A stretch of DNA of 64,000 nucleotides, from positions 79,214-143,213 of the forward strand of contig NZ_VTXE01000010.1 of the NCBI RefSeq assembly GCF_013114595.1, written 5' to 3'. The notes under the pieces were generated by a model. The model searched no databases. It was not told where the DNA came from and saw only the letters and a program-made list of their open reading frames with translations. Every line of letters starts with the position of its first letter. Positions within the stretch are counted from its first letter, which is position 1. This document shows, piece by piece, positions 9,563 through 21,231 of the stretch. The position numbers were made by a program, and so were the translations under genes. The DNA is from Vibrio sp. 99-8-1. GTDB taxonomy: Bacteria; Pseudomonadota; Gammaproteobacteria; Enterobacterales; Vibrionaceae.

Positions 9563-9624
9563 AACCTAAAATTCACTTTATTTACGATACTCTTTGGCTA
9601 TTGAGTTCATTGAAGTTTTAGGTT
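9563..9624 (+). repeat. Inverted repeat in the leader of the small gene at 9671
   Basis: AACCTAAAATTCA (9563-9575) can pair with TGAAGTTTTAGGTT (9611-9624) with one bulge, enclosing 35 bases. A TATAAT box lies at 9549-9554, so the structure would be within the untranslated leader of the gene at 9671. The rest of the 288-bp gap after the yccS-like gene holds nothing else I can identify. Confidence 0.4.
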
Positions 9625-9670
9625 CATTTTGATTATCGGTTGAAATAGGCATTAAACGAGAGGTGACATT

Positions 9671-9832
9671 ATGGGTCAGCAACAATTTGAACAACTTCAA
9701 TCCGATGTTGTGATGTTAACCGCTGAACAACTCAAAGCACTACAAGATCAAATTGAAACAGAGCTGCTTAAAGAGCAATCTCCTCTATTAACTGAAGAGG
9801 AACTGACATTGATCTCTAGTTTATTTCGTTAA
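9671..9832 (+). CDS. Small acidic protein of unknown function, 53 residues
   Basis: ATG preceded by GAGAGGTG (9659-9666), a good Shine-Dalgarno at suitable spacing. The predicted protein (MGQQQFEQLQSDVVM... ending LTLISSLFR) is rich in Gln, Glu and Leu and should be almost wholly alpha-helical, with no membrane segment or cysteine. Amphipathic heptad-like spacing of Leu residues suggests a short helical hairpin or coiled coil that could bind another protein. I do not recognise a family. It is followed 96 bp later by another small gene on the same strand. Confidence 0.6.
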   Translation: MGQQQFEQLQSDVVMLTAEQLKALQDQIETELLKEQSPLLTEEELTLISSLFR

Positions 9833-9928
9833 TTTAGTCATCAAAGCGGCAAAATTTGAACAATTTGACATTAACGATTATTCTTACTATAGAACAGTAA
9901 AAGGTCATCAGACCTTGAGGATAGCGTC

Positions 9929-10228
9929 ATGCCAGTCTCTTCCGTACAATCTGGTCAACAAATAATACAGCAATCTCAAGCCATGGCGGATGAGGCCGCT
10001 CAAGAGATCGCTGAAGTTTCTAAAAGTAGTGACTTAGAGTTTAATAAGGTTGATTCATTGAAAGAGAATCAGCAACCAGACCAGAGTAAAGAGATGAAAG
10101 AACGCCCTGCATCGTTAGAAGATGCGCTAGCTAAGTTAAATCAATCACATACTTATTCTCAAGTGGGAACTAACGTTGTTCGTCGCTCTGATGAAATGGT
10201 TGGAACAATTCTCGACACACAAATATAA
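9929..10228 (+). CDS. Small hydrophilic protein of unknown function, 99 residues
   Basis: Starts at ATG 9929 behind GAGG (9917-9920), directly after a small hairpin AAGGTC-ATCA-GACCTT (9901-9916). The protein is hydrophilic, rich in Ser, Gln and Glu, and looks disordered in its first 70 residues; the C-terminal part (LEDALAKLNQSHTYSQVGTN) is more ordered. There is no signal peptide, membrane helix or catalytic motif. It precedes the PilZ gene by 149 bp on the same strand, so a link to motility or c-di-GMP signalling is possible but not shown. Confidence 0.65.
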   Translation: MPVSSVQSGQQIIQQSQAMADEAAQEIAEVSKSSDLEFNKVDSLKENQQPDQSKEMKERPASLEDALAKLNQSHTYSQVGTNVVRRSDEMVGTILDTQI

Positions 10229-10377
10229 TAACTTCACCCAAAGCTCATTTAATTTCTACAACTTATACCGTACAATAAGTTGATACTAACTGCGCAATTA
10301 CTTCACTAACCATCTATTATTATTAGGTAATTAGCAGTGCGTTTGGATAAACTTTCAGCAATAGATCAAGGATAGGC

Positions 10378-11037
10378 ATGAACTCTTCTCCCGCTAAATC
10401 AAAGCAGATAAAAGATTATTTAGAATTTGGCATGAAGCTATCCATTCTCATCAAGTTTGGCCCTCGTGATGAATATACACTTCAATCGACGTTAATAGGC
10501 ATGAAGGAAGGTCAATTCCTATTGCTGGACCTTGCTCCTAAAGCTGTTGAAGATCTTATTACCCGCAAAACTAACAACGTACCTGTGGTCATTAGAGGTA
10601 TTACGGATACAGAGTTAGGGGACATTATTGCCTTTAAATCGCAAATCATCACAGTGGTATCGCGCCCGACATGGCTAATGTTTGTTAAATTACCATATAA
10701 TTTTGAAACAAAACCAATAAGAGCGAATAAGCGATTTAAGTTGAGTTTGCCTGTTGAGGTCATTCATGAAGGAGAGAGCCATAAAGCGATACTTCGTGAT
10801 TTGTCTTCTTCCGGATGTGGTATTTTATTTGAAAAACCAATAGAGCTAGCAAAAGGCATGGATGTTACGATAAAACCAGCTCTGGAGCACTTTCCCGAAA
10901 CATCGCCAATTTGTAATCTCGTCAATGTTAGAAAACTTAACAATGGTCTATTCGTCGGCATCAAGTTTGATCAAGAAATAGAGTTAGTGGACAACTTAAA
11001 ATACGAGATTTTTGAACACGCCATCGTTAATCGCTAA
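10378..11037 (+). CDS. PilZ-domain c-di-GMP-binding protein (YcgR-like layout)
   Basis: A 219-residue cytosolic protein with an N-terminal YcgR-like beta-rich domain (about residues 15-105) and a C-terminal PilZ domain (about 114-210). Both c-di-GMP binding motifs are intact: RxxxR at residues 115-119 (RANKR) and D-x-S-x-x-G at 141-146 (DLSSSG). Such proteins transmit the c-di-GMP level to motility or surface functions; which partner is used here is unknown. It starts at ATG 10378 after AAGGATAGGC and converges on luxQ with only 44 bp between the stops. Confidence 0.9.
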   Translation: MNSSPAKSKQIKDYLEFGMKLSILIKFGPRDEYTLQSTLIGMKEGQFLLLDLAPKAVEDLITRKTNNVPVVIRGITDTELGDIIAFKSQIITVVSRPTWLMFVKLPYNFETKPIRANKRFKLSLPVEVIHEGESHKAILRDLSSSGCGILFEKPIELAKGMDVTIKPALEHFPETSPICNLVNVRKLNNGLFVGIKFDQEIELVDNLKYEIFEHAIVNR

Positions 11038-11081
11038 TTTTTCTGAGCAGTCGCTCCTCATAACATCAACGGTATGAGTGA

Positions 11082-14767
<3,686 letters not shown>

Positions 14768-14838
14768 TTATTGCGTCAGAAAAAACCGAGAATAAACATA
14801 AGTGTAAGTGACAACATAGCGATAAGGCAATCCAAGCA

Positions 14839-14871
14839 ACAAAAAAGCCGTCATAAATCACCATGACGGCT
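14839..14871 (-). terminator. Terminator after the GIY-YIG gene
   Basis: On the minus strand AGCCGTCAT, an 8-base loop and ATGACGGCT are followed by TTTTTTG. It ends transcription from the yceH and GIY-YIG genes before luxP. Confidence 0.8.
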
Positions 14872-14913
14872 AACAAAATTCACTATTGACCTTATATAAA
14901 CAGGTTACTCAGA

Positions 14914-15219
14914 TTACTTGATTGATAATGTCGCTTGCTCAGCGATGACTCGTTCTTTGTTCTTCTTAGAAAATTGCTTAATTTGGTACTCTAAACGTAA
15001 AGCATTACTTTGACTGTCTAGCTGTTGACTCCACTCCAATACTAAAGGGCCTTTGCCTCTCAAGTATTTAGCGCCTTTACCCTGTTGATGCATTTTAAAA
15101 CGACGGGGAATATCGGTAGTAATACCGCAATACAGAGATCGGTTTTGAGTACGGATAAGATAGACCCACCAAGTTGAATGTTGTGGGTCTTTCTCGCTCT
15201 CTTCCATTTTGCTTAACAT
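14914..15219 (-). CDS. GIY-YIG nuclease family protein (YhbQ-like)
   Basis: A 101-residue single-domain protein with the GIY-YIG signature in the form WVYLIRT...LYCGITTD, followed by IPRRFKMHQQGKGAKYLRGKGP and a C-terminal EYQIKQFSKKNKE that supplies the basic and acidic active-site residues. E. coli YhbQ is of similar size and has DNA nicking activity in vitro. Substrate and role in the cell are unsettled. It lies 2 bp after yceH and is clearly co-transcribed with it. Confidence 0.88.
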   Translation of the reverse strand: MLSKMEESEKDPQHSTWWVYLIRTQNRSLYCGITTDIPRRFKMHQQGKGAKYLRGKGPLVLEWSQQLDSQSNALRLEYQIKQFSKKNKERVIAEQATLSIK

Positions 15220-15221
15220 GG

Positions 15222-15893
15222 CTATAGTAGAGAGTTAACCAACTCTTTTAGCTCAGACAGTTCAGACTTGAGTTCTGACACTTCAGACTTCAACTCCGCT
15301 ATCTCTTGTACCAATGGTTCAATTTGGCTATTTGCCCGGGAAGGAGCGAGCGGGGTTTCAGCCATATTATCCACATCGACTTGGCCGCAGAATTGGTGCA
15401 TATAGCGGGATTCTCTTTTGCCCGCTTCTCTTGGTAGTTTCACTATCAGAGCGGTTTCAGCTTCTCCTTGAGACATTTGATCAAGAACGCTTTCTACCTC
15501 TTTAACATCACTAAACTGACATAAACGGTTGGTACGAGTTCTTAGCTCTCCCGGAGTTTGAGCTCCCCTCAATAGAAGGCTACATACAATTCCTTTCTCT
15601 TGGTCTGAAAACTGAAGGTCACCAAATTCAGTATTACAAAAACGGTGCTGATATTTGGAGACGCGGCTGTTGAAACTGCTCTCATCATTAACAAGGCGTC
15701 TTGATATTAAATGGTCGACAGCATCGAGAACATCCGACTCTGACAATGCCATTACCGGTTCTCTATTGCTTTTTTGATTACAGGCATTGGTCAGACTATT
15801 TAATGATAAAGGGTATTGATCTGGTGTCGTGGCTTCTTTCTCTAGCAAGCAGCCAATCACTCTTGCTTCAATTTCATTCAACTCAATTTTCAT
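15222..15893 (-). CDS. yceH: YceH family protein (DUF480), winged-helix fold
   Basis: A 223-residue protein with the DUF480 opening [29 protein letters not shown], seen here as the motif [10 protein letters not shown]...PLSLN, and two winged-helix repeats. The C-terminus carries a heptad-like Glu/Lys/Leu/Ser coiled coil ([20 protein letters not shown]), visible in the DNA as a short direct repeat. The family is widespread in proteobacteria and its role is not established. It forms a unit with the GIY-YIG gene. Confidence 0.9.
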   Translation of the reverse strand: MKIELNEIEARVIGCLLEKEATTPDQYPLSLNSLTNACNQKSNREPVMALSESDVLDAVDHLISRRLVNDESSFNSRVSKYQHRFCNTEFGDLQFSDQEKGIVCSLLLRGAQTPGELRTRTNRLCQFSDVKEVESVLDQMSQGEAETALIVKLPREAGKRESRYMHQFCGQVDVDNMAETPLAPSRANSQIEPLVQEIAELKSEVSELKSELSELKELVNSLL

Positions 15894-15949
15894 TATTCAT
15901 CCTTTTCACTAGAGTTGTTAACCTTGATAGTACTAACGTTATGTGAGAA

Positions 15950-16117
15950 CTAGTGTTCATGCAATACAGGGATACGAATCAATTCACCTTTTTCATTAAT
16001 TAGCGCAATAGATGAACGATTAAGCTCAATATCGACTGACTGCAACTGCTTACGAGCTAATTTATAGGACTCTTGTAATCGTTGTTTACTCTGTTTTTGC
16101 GCTTGTTGTTTTATCAT
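15950..16117 (-). CDS. Small basic protein of unknown function, 55 residues
   Basis: A 55-residue frame from ATG 16117 (upstream GATAACCAGTGAG has a weak Shine-Dalgarno) to TAG at 15950. The protein starts MIKQQAQKQSKQRL and ends LINEKGELIRIPVLHEH. The first 35 residues are helical and basic; the last 20 look like a beta hairpin with the pattern IALINEKGELIRIPV. No membrane segment. It is on the strand of yceH, 56 bp upstream, so the three genes may form one operon. I do not recognise the family; codon use looks normal. Confidence 0.55.
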   Translation of the reverse strand: MIKQQAQKQSKQRLQESYKLARKQLQSVDIELNRSSIALINEKGELIRIPVLHEH

Positions 16118-16306
16118 CTCACTGGTTATCCGGCTTCAAATTGACTGGTCTGTTTTGCTCTTAATGTACTAAATTGTAATTTTACAATGAGGCTGTTAAT
16201 CAGTTCAATCACTACCTCGTCTCAACTCAAGATAACAAAGTCATACTTTACTAGCTAACAAATATCTTCAAACTAAGTGATGGTATAGCCCAGTAAACTC
16301 ATGCCG

Positions 16307-16407
16307 CTTATTTAGCGACGGTTTATTGCCACTGCTCAAAGCACTGATTAAGAAGCATCATCATTCTACAGCATGAATCCGTAACAATTAGCAGAAAGCA
16401 ATAAAAC
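16307..16407 (+). repeat. Decayed left half of the dispersed MITE-like repeat
   Basis: This stretch aligns with about 16850-16955 of the complete copy. Shared blocks in the same order are GTTTATTG, CAAxGCACTGATT, TCATTCTAC, CGGTAACA-like CCGTAACA and CAATAAAAC, with an overall identity of very roughly 70 percent by eye. The conserved outer end is not clear. The remaining sequence between 16118 and 16491 shows no gene. Confidence 0.6.
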
Positions 16408-16491
16408 GAATATCATTGATTTAAAGACTGTAATCGAAGCGATCAATGTGCTTTAATTCCATTTATTAGTCGTTATTATTTAGGATATTTT

Positions 16492-16806
16492 ATGAACAAT
16501 GTATTTGAAATTGTTAATCAGGCACGCCGTAAAAACAAATTAAAGCGTGAATTACAGGACAACAATAAGAAAGTTCGTGATAACACGAAACGCGTCGAGC
16601 TTCTTGATAATCTACTCGACTATATCAAAGCAGATATGTCCCACGATCAAATTGTTGCTATCGTTAAAAATATGAAAGCGGATTATGAAGATCGAGTTGA
16701 TGATCACATCATAAAAGGTGCTGAAATTTCTAAAACACGCCGTGACATCAGCCGTCGTATTCGCGAGCTTACCGAAGAAGATAAGCAAGCCCAAGGGAAA
16801 AAGTAA
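16492..16806 (+). CDS. DUF496 (YeeX/UPF0265) family protein
   Basis: A 104-residue, highly charged cytosolic protein that should be almost entirely coiled coil. The family core [17 protein letters not shown], shortened here to [16 protein letters not shown], and [12 protein letters not shown] and [18 protein letters not shown] are present. E. coli YeeX belongs to the same family, and its function is not known. ATG 16492 follows TTAGGATATTTT. The stop codon is followed directly by a MITE-like repeat and then a terminator. Confidence 0.9.
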   Translation: MNNVFEIVNQARRKNKLKRELQDNNKKVRDNTKRVELLDNLLDYIKADMSHDQIVAIVKNMKADYEDRVDDHIIKGAEISKTRRDISRRIRELTEEDKQAQGKK

Positions 16807-16827
16807 CTCACACCCTCTATCACTCAT

Positions 16828-17090
16828 ATACTCAAATAACCTCAAGTTGTTTATTCAGCGAGAGTTTATTGGTTTCTGATCAAGGCACTGATTTGAAGGC
16901 ATAGTCATTCTACGGCAAAAATCGGTAACACAGAGCAGGAGCCAATAAAACTCGCCCTTTGGGAGCGCATCAACATACCCATTTCTGCGTCAGATAATCT
17001 TGAAAGAGGATGCCATTCCTTCGATTATTTTTCTTCAATCGAACCTGTTGATGAAGCTCTGAATCCTGCACCTTGAGATCACTTGAGTAT
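16828..17090. repeat. MITE-like intergenic element with terminal inverted repeats
   Basis: A 263-bp non-coding element bounded by imperfect 22-bp inverted repeats, 16828-16849 (begins ATACTCAAATAACCTCAAG) and 17069-17090 (the complement begins ATACTCAAGTGATCTCAAG), with 4 mismatches. It carries no open frame of note. Partial relatives lie at 6838-6900, 16307-16407 and 51536-51624 in this window. The element sits between the stop of the DUF496 gene and its terminator. Confidence 0.75.
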
Positions 17091-17096
17091 AACTAT

Positions 17097-17124
17097 AGAG
17101 CCCCTCATTGACGGGCTCTTTTCT
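17097..17124 (+). terminator. Terminator of the DUF496 transcript
   Basis: AGAGCCC and GGGCTCT form a 7-bp stem around a 9-base loop, followed by TTTTCTTC. It lies 6 bp after the right end of the MITE-like repeat. Between here and 17364 I see only a CRP-like sequence, TGTGGCTTTCATCACA (17225-17240), one base from the TGTGA-N6-TCACA pattern. Confidence 0.7.
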
Positions 17125-17364
17125 TCAAAACAACTTCTTTTCTGTATATTTCTTTTCAAAGTGATAAAGCAAAATGACGTAAAACGTTTGCGTAATCGCT
17201 AACTCTCTATTTCTTCATTTTTGTGGCTTTCATCACAGACTTTAAGCTGATATATTCCGATGCAGATTTAATACGAACCATTCGAGGCATGGAGCTTCCT
17301 CAGTTATCTCACGACGAGAAGAATTGGTACCGAGCAGTCGGCATTCAAGATAGAGGGTAATATA

Positions 17365-17619
17365 ATGGATTTTAATATGGTTGAGATTATGGGTTACGTT
17401 GCATCAATTATGGTTGCAATCTCTTTAACGATGAAAGATATCGTTAAACTACGCGTACTAAACTTTATTGGTTGTAGTTTTTTTGTGGTTTACGGACTGA
17501 TGATTGGCGCGATGCCTGTTGTGGCAACTAACGCATTTATCGCTTGCGTTAACGTCTACTTCTTAGTGAAGATGAACCAAGAAAAAAAAACCGCACAAGC
17601 TGAAGGCGTTAACGCTTAA
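17365..17619 (+). CDS. Small inner-membrane protein (YgjV-like), 84 residues
   Basis: Three hydrophobic segments (about residues 5-22, 32-50 and 53-72) with a short charged C-terminus. The pattern G-Y-V-A-S...LTMKDIVKLRVLNFIGCSFFVVYG resembles the YgjV/PnuC-like small membrane proteins, in which an S-L-x-M-K-D-I-x-x-L-R-x-x-N motif joins the first two helices. Role unknown. ATG 17365 follows AGAGGG at good spacing. A strong terminator shared with the convergent tetR-type gene follows. Confidence 0.75.
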   Translation: MDFNMVEIMGYVASIMVAISLTMKDIVKLRVLNFIGCSFFVVYGLMIGAMPVVATNAFIACVNVYFLVKMNQEKKTAQAEGVNA

Positions 17620-17636
17620 ACCAGCCAAAATTATAA

Positions 17637-17668
17637 TAAAAAAGCTCCAATATTTTGGAGCTTTTTTA
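17637..17668. terminator. Bidirectional terminator
   Basis: AAAAAAGCTCCAA, a 4-base loop and TTGGAGCTTTTTT form a stem with A and T tracts on both sides, ending both the membrane-protein gene and the convergent TetR-type gene. Confidence 0.9.
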
Positions 17669-17681
17669 TTACCCAATCTAT

Positions 17682-18149
17682 CTAACCATTGCGACTCAAA
17701 TAAATAATATACTCTCCTAACAGCGCCTCAAGTTCGCTAACCGCTTTATCTCCAAAATCATCTTGCAACCGCATTGCTAACTTTTTAAGTGTGTTCAGTT
17801 TTATTCCATTACTGCTACTGTTTCTCATCACATCGTAGGTTATCACCCTCAATATTGACCGAAAGCGAGGCTTAGATAACGCATCATTCCAGCTTTGAAT
17901 AAAGTCTGTAAGTTGCTTGTTCAGCACCAAGTACCGGGTTAGTTTTTGATAGATTCGCTCTTCCATTGCCACCAGAAAATCCGTTTTCTTAGCAAAGTGA
18001 TGACTTATTCCTGTTCTTGAAATTCCGGTTTGGCGGCTAAGTGTTGTGTATGTCATGTTGTCATAACCCATTTTAAACAACTGCTTTTCAACGGCTTGCA
18101 AAATCATATTAATCGTTGATGCAGTATCTTCTCTGCTACGTTTTGGCAT
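17682..18149 (-). CDS. TetR-family transcriptional regulator
   Basis: A 155-residue DNA-binding regulator. The N-terminal helix-turn-helix (about residues 10-55) has the TetR pattern ...VEKQLFKMGYDNMTYTTLSRQTGISRTGISHHF, reduced here to MTYTTLSRQTGISRTGISHHF minus its ends, with the usual hydrophobic helix 1. The C-terminal ligand domain is short, about 100 residues, against 130-150 in most TetR proteins, and no ligand can be guessed. No divergent target gene lies nearby, since its upstream gap is 420 bp. Autoregulation is likely but no operator is obvious. Confidence 0.8.
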   Translation of the reverse strand: MPKRSREDTASTINMILQAVEKQLFKMGYDNMTYTTLSRQTGISRTGISHHFAKKTDFLVAMEERIYQKLTRYLVLNKQLTDFIQSWNDALSKPRFRSILRVITYDVMRNSSSNGIKLNTLKKLAMRLQDDFGDKAVSELEALLGEYIIYLSRNG

Positions 18150-18572
18150 ATAAGATCTCTTTTATGTAATTTAATGATAACAATGAGAAATTGCGTAAAG
18201 CGTATTCAACATTTCCGTCAAGAATACTAGGTTGGAAACGCCCCCAATATCAGACAGGTCTTATTTGCAAACAATATTGGTTAACCGCTAATCTTAGCGA
18301 GTAGACAACGCTCATTACCAGATTCTACTTTCATGGCACACAAACCGATTCGATATCCGCTCAACGCCTATTGTTTATTTTTACCGCTAACGCAACAATC
18401 CAATATAAATAAACACATATAAAAAAAATGGGAATAGCATACAGTTACTTTGTCCTTGTTAAATATGCCAATTTTTCTACAAAAGGCTATTGGTACCATA
18501 CGATGTTTTACTGGATAGATGCCGCTATGCTAGGTAATATATGCGTTTACATATTAAGTAAGTGAGGTCGTG
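18150..18572. other. Intergenic stretch without recognised gene
   Basis: 423 bp between the divergent TetR-type gene and the YfcZ-type gene. It is A+T-rich near 18400-18435 and should hold both promoters. I found no open frame with a ribosome binding site, hairpin with T tract, or repeat. Confidence 0.5.
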
Positions 18573-18884
18573 ATGACAGAGGAAACCATAGCAACAAGCG
18601 CAGAAAATGAGTTATGTGAAGCGTGTGGCTGCAGTGCTGAAGTTGGTTTCATCATTAAAGAAGGTGATGAAGTAGCGGAAGTTTCTCTTTTTGCAGAATC
18701 TAAACAAGCATTAGAGGCTGAGTTTGAAAAATACACAAGCCTAGCTAAGTCAATTAATGCCGACGTTCAGTTTGAGACATCAGCGCTGACGGAACAATCC
18801 ACAGAATTACATTCTCGATTCAAATTTGATGTCAGTGCTGAAAAACTGATATTTGAACTTAAGTGTCGTACGCTTTCTCGCTAA
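18573..18884 (+). CDS. YfcZ/YiiS family protein (DUF406)
   Basis: A 103-residue cytosolic protein of the DUF406 family. The Cys-rich opening ELCEACGCSAEVGFII corresponds to the CCC/MDVGTII region of E. coli YfcZ, and the C-terminal FKFDVSAEKLIFELKCR to its DFTFACEAEMLIFQL. Function unknown. GTG at 18570 and ATG at 18573 overlap; I choose ATG, behind GAGG (18564-18567). It stands alone on its strand. Confidence 0.85.
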   Translation: MTEETIATSAENELCEACGCSAEVGFIIKEGDEVAEVSLFAESKQALEAEFEKYTSLAKSINADVQFETSALTEQSTELHSRFKFDVSAEKLIFELKCRTLSR

Positions 18885-19062
18885 AATTTATTTTCTTTAG
18901 CCGCATAGCTTACACTATGGCTCATTGATCGTTCGCCACATTCATTGCCAATATATGATGTAATGTTATTCAAGTTCGCAGCAGTGAAATGTCGTGTATC
19001 GACATAAATCAGCTGATAAAGCAGTAACAAAACCGACAAATGCTGATCAAAGGGTTTATCAG

Positions 19063-19093
19063 AAAGCGAGTTAAATGCTCGCTTTTATTTTAT
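19063..19093 (+). terminator. Terminator upstream of the leucine-rich-repeat gene
   Basis: AAAGCGAG, a 7-base loop and CTCGCTTT are followed by TATTTTAT. It is 180 bp after the YfcZ-type stop and only 65 bp before the next start codon, so it may end the YfcZ transcript or act on a leader of the next gene. Confidence 0.65.
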
Positions 19094-19157
19094 CAAAAAA
19101 GTGGAGTTTTCGACTACTCGGCCGATAACCAAATCAGTCCCCCACCGAGAGGTAGCT

Positions 19158-19757
19158 ATGAACAAACTGCTGTTGTTAATCACATTAGCCATGATGCCTC
19201 TGCTTGCAAGAGCCGAATATCTAGATCAGTACCAAATTCTTAATCACTTAGATAACTACGGTAATTTATACCTGCGAAACAAGCCCTATACCTCTTTGCC
19301 TGACGGGCTGACGGTAAAAGGAAACCTGAACATATCTAAGACCAGCATAGAAAGGTTGCCAAAGGGGCTCACTGTAAAAGGAAACTTAAATGCCGCAAAC
19401 AGTAAGGTTAAGTTCGTTTTACCCGGCACTAAAATTACCGGCTTCGCCAACTTTCTTGGCGCATCAATAGAAAATTGGCCCACGGGTGTTAGCGTTGGCG
19501 GCTATATTAACTTTACTGATACTGCATTAAAAACATTGCCACCTGCTCTGCATGTCAATGGTGACTTAAGTGTCATGAGAACGCCTATAGATGCACTGCC
19601 AGAGAGAATATTTATAGAGGGAGACCTGTACATTGGAGGCTCTAGAATCACGACATTTCCTGATGAAATGACCGTTAATGGCAATATTTTTCTTGGTGGG
19701 AATCAAATCAGCAAGTGGCCAAAAAATCTGACGTTAGGTGGTGCGGTAGCAAGGTAG
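19158..19757 (+). CDS. Secreted or periplasmic leucine-rich-repeat-like protein
   Basis: A 199-residue protein with a signal peptide (MNKLLLLITLAMMPLLARA, cleavage before Glu20) followed by about eight units of 20-21 residues. Each unit has the pattern hydrophobic-P-x-x-hydrophobic-x-V-x-G-x-L/I-x-x-x-x-T/S-x-I, for example LPDGLTVKGNL, LPKGLTVKGNL, WPTGVSVGGYI, LPPALHVNGDL and FPDEMTVNGNI. This should form a curved parallel-beta solenoid. The unit resembles bacterial LRR effectors in its LPxxL element but the export signal is Sec-type. No catalytic domain is attached. ATG 19158 follows GAGAGGTAGCT. Its TAG stop is the first unit of a tandem repeat. Confidence 0.7.
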   Translation: MNKLLLLITLAMMPLLARAEYLDQYQILNHLDNYGNLYLRNKPYTSLPDGLTVKGNLNISKTSIERLPKGLTVKGNLNAANSKVKFVLPGTKITGFANFLGASIENWPTGVSVGGYINFTDTALKTLPPALHVNGDLSVMRTPIDALPERIFIEGDLYIGGSRITTFPDEMTVNGNIFLGGNQISKWPKNLTLGGAVAR

Positions 19758-19794
19758 TTATGTAGTTATGTAGTTATGTAGTTATGTAGTTATG
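19755..19794 (+). repeat. Perfect tandem repeat, TAGTTATG x 5
   Basis: Five perfect copies of an 8-base unit. The first TAG is the stop codon of the leucine-rich-repeat gene, so copy-number change would not alter that protein. Confidence 0.98.
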
Positions 19795-19847
19795 CTAAGA
19801 CGAAAGAGAAAACAGGAGCGGGTTAACAACCAACTCCCTTATGCTCA

Positions 19848-20978
19848 CTAAGCTTTACTGTTCATGACGGGATTGGCGTACATATTAATTAAGTAAGGCT
19901 GTTCAGCTTCTGATAATTGTGCCAACTTATCATTAAGAGCGCTTTTCACCTCTTCAGTAATTGACTCATCCGACTCACCGGCAGCAAGTAAATTCATTGG
20001 ATAAAGTTTATATAAGCTATGTATCTGCTTATCTATCTCTTTCGCTAACGCTTCAGGATCAGAAAAGTCTTCGCTAATGACATCACCAAACGCGACATGG
20101 ACTTTTCCTTTGTAGCCGAGTATCCCTTGAATAATGCTATCTATATCTTCAAACTCTGTTTTCTCATAACCACCACAGCTCTCTTTGGCATATAGCTCTT
20201 TTGCTTTGGCGATATCACAAGGGTCGTTTTCATAAGAAACAGCAACAGGAACAATCTTTAATGAGCGAATATACTCATTAAATGGCGTTTTGGTTTTACG
20301 GCCATTCACATGAAACATCTTTAAAATGGCTTGATCGGTTGAGTCATTACCATCTTTCGCTCTGCCTTCTTTTTGAGCAATCCAAACAGAGTTACCCGTA
20401 TCCAGTGAATGCTTAATATAAGAAGACAATAAGCTAAGTGCTTTCATTAGCTCTCTTGGCGCTTTCGCCGATCGCTTAACAATAAAACTCTTATTGATGC
20501 GCATCAGCTCAGTTACACATTGCTTTTTAAGTAGGTTATCACCGATAGCAATACGAACCGTTTTGTGGCTGTTATTATGCAGGCCGTAATTCACTAAGGC
20601 AGGATCCATAGCAATGTCACGGTGATTGGAAACAAATAAATACGCAGTATTCTTATCCAGTTCATTTAGACCAGAGTACGTCACGCCATCCGTGGTTTCA
20701 TTGAGAGCCTTAGTCAGGTACTTCTCAATCTCAACTTGAATATCATATACGCTATTTAACTTGCTCCACTTAAATTTTAAATACACTTTCACAAAAGGTG
20801 CCAGTATATTTTTTAACCAATTGGAATGATGAGCAAATCTGTGGTTAAGAATAGCATCAATAAATTCTTGGTCATTTATTAAGCGAATAATTGAAGGGCC
20901 AATTTCACTGTCGTTATACGGCCTAATTTCTTGGTAAATATCGTTATCTGGGTTCATATAATTATACGTATTTTTCAA
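19848..20978 (-). CDS. 1-acylglycerol-3-phosphate acyltransferase-like protein (PlsC/GPAT superfamily)
   Basis: A 376-residue protein with the acyltransferase block I NHRDIAMDPALVN (H-x4-D) near residue 118, then a VKRSAKAPRE region, an EGRAKDG block with the glycerophosphate-binding EGR motif, and a VPVAVSYENDPCD block. It likely transfers an acyl group to a lysophospholipid or related acceptor at the inner membrane. Length is longer than PlsC (about 245 residues) because of N- and C-terminal extensions, a form common in Vibrio. No membrane helix is obvious. It is monocistronic and starts at ATG 20978; an internal ATG 7 codons in is an alternative. Confidence 0.82.
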   Translation of the reverse strand: MKNTYNYMNPDNDIYQEIRPYNDSEIGPSIIRLINDQEFIDAILNHRFAHHSNWLKNILAPFVKVYLKFKWSKLNSVYDIQVEIEKYLTKALNETTDGVTYSGLNELDKNTAYLFVSNHRDIAMDPALVNYGLHNNSHKTVRIAIGDNLLKKQCVTELMRINKSFIVKRSAKAPRELMKALSLLSSYIKHSLDTGNSVWIAQKEGRAKDGNDSTDQAILKMFHVNGRKTKTPFNEYIRSLKIVPVAVSYENDPCDIAKAKELYAKESCGGYEKTEFEDIDSIIQGILGYKGKVHVAFGDVISEDFSDPEALAKEIDKQIHSLYKLYPMNLLAAGESDESITEEVKSALNDKLAQLSEAEQPYLINMYANPVMNSKA

Positions 20979-21231
20979 ATCGGGCTAATTCTACGCTCAC
21001 TTTGCATCGTTCGCAGCTTTATAATCCACATTCTGCATCAGGTCAGACCACAAACCAAACATTATGTTCATTTACTTTATCGCCTGTTGTCCTTTGGCGA
21101 CTATTTTTACCACCATTTGTTATTAAACCGATGGCATGACACCCTGCACTCACCTCCCGCTTTTTGTCCCATTACATATTGGCAATATTAACCAGACCAT
21201 GTAATCTATGCGCCTCAATAACGAGGTCCTC

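Noticed and set aside
17225..17240. CRP site upstream of the YgjV-like gene
   Set aside because: TGTGGCTTTCATCACA has one mismatch in the key half and is 125 bp from the start codon with no promoter fit; kept only as a note.
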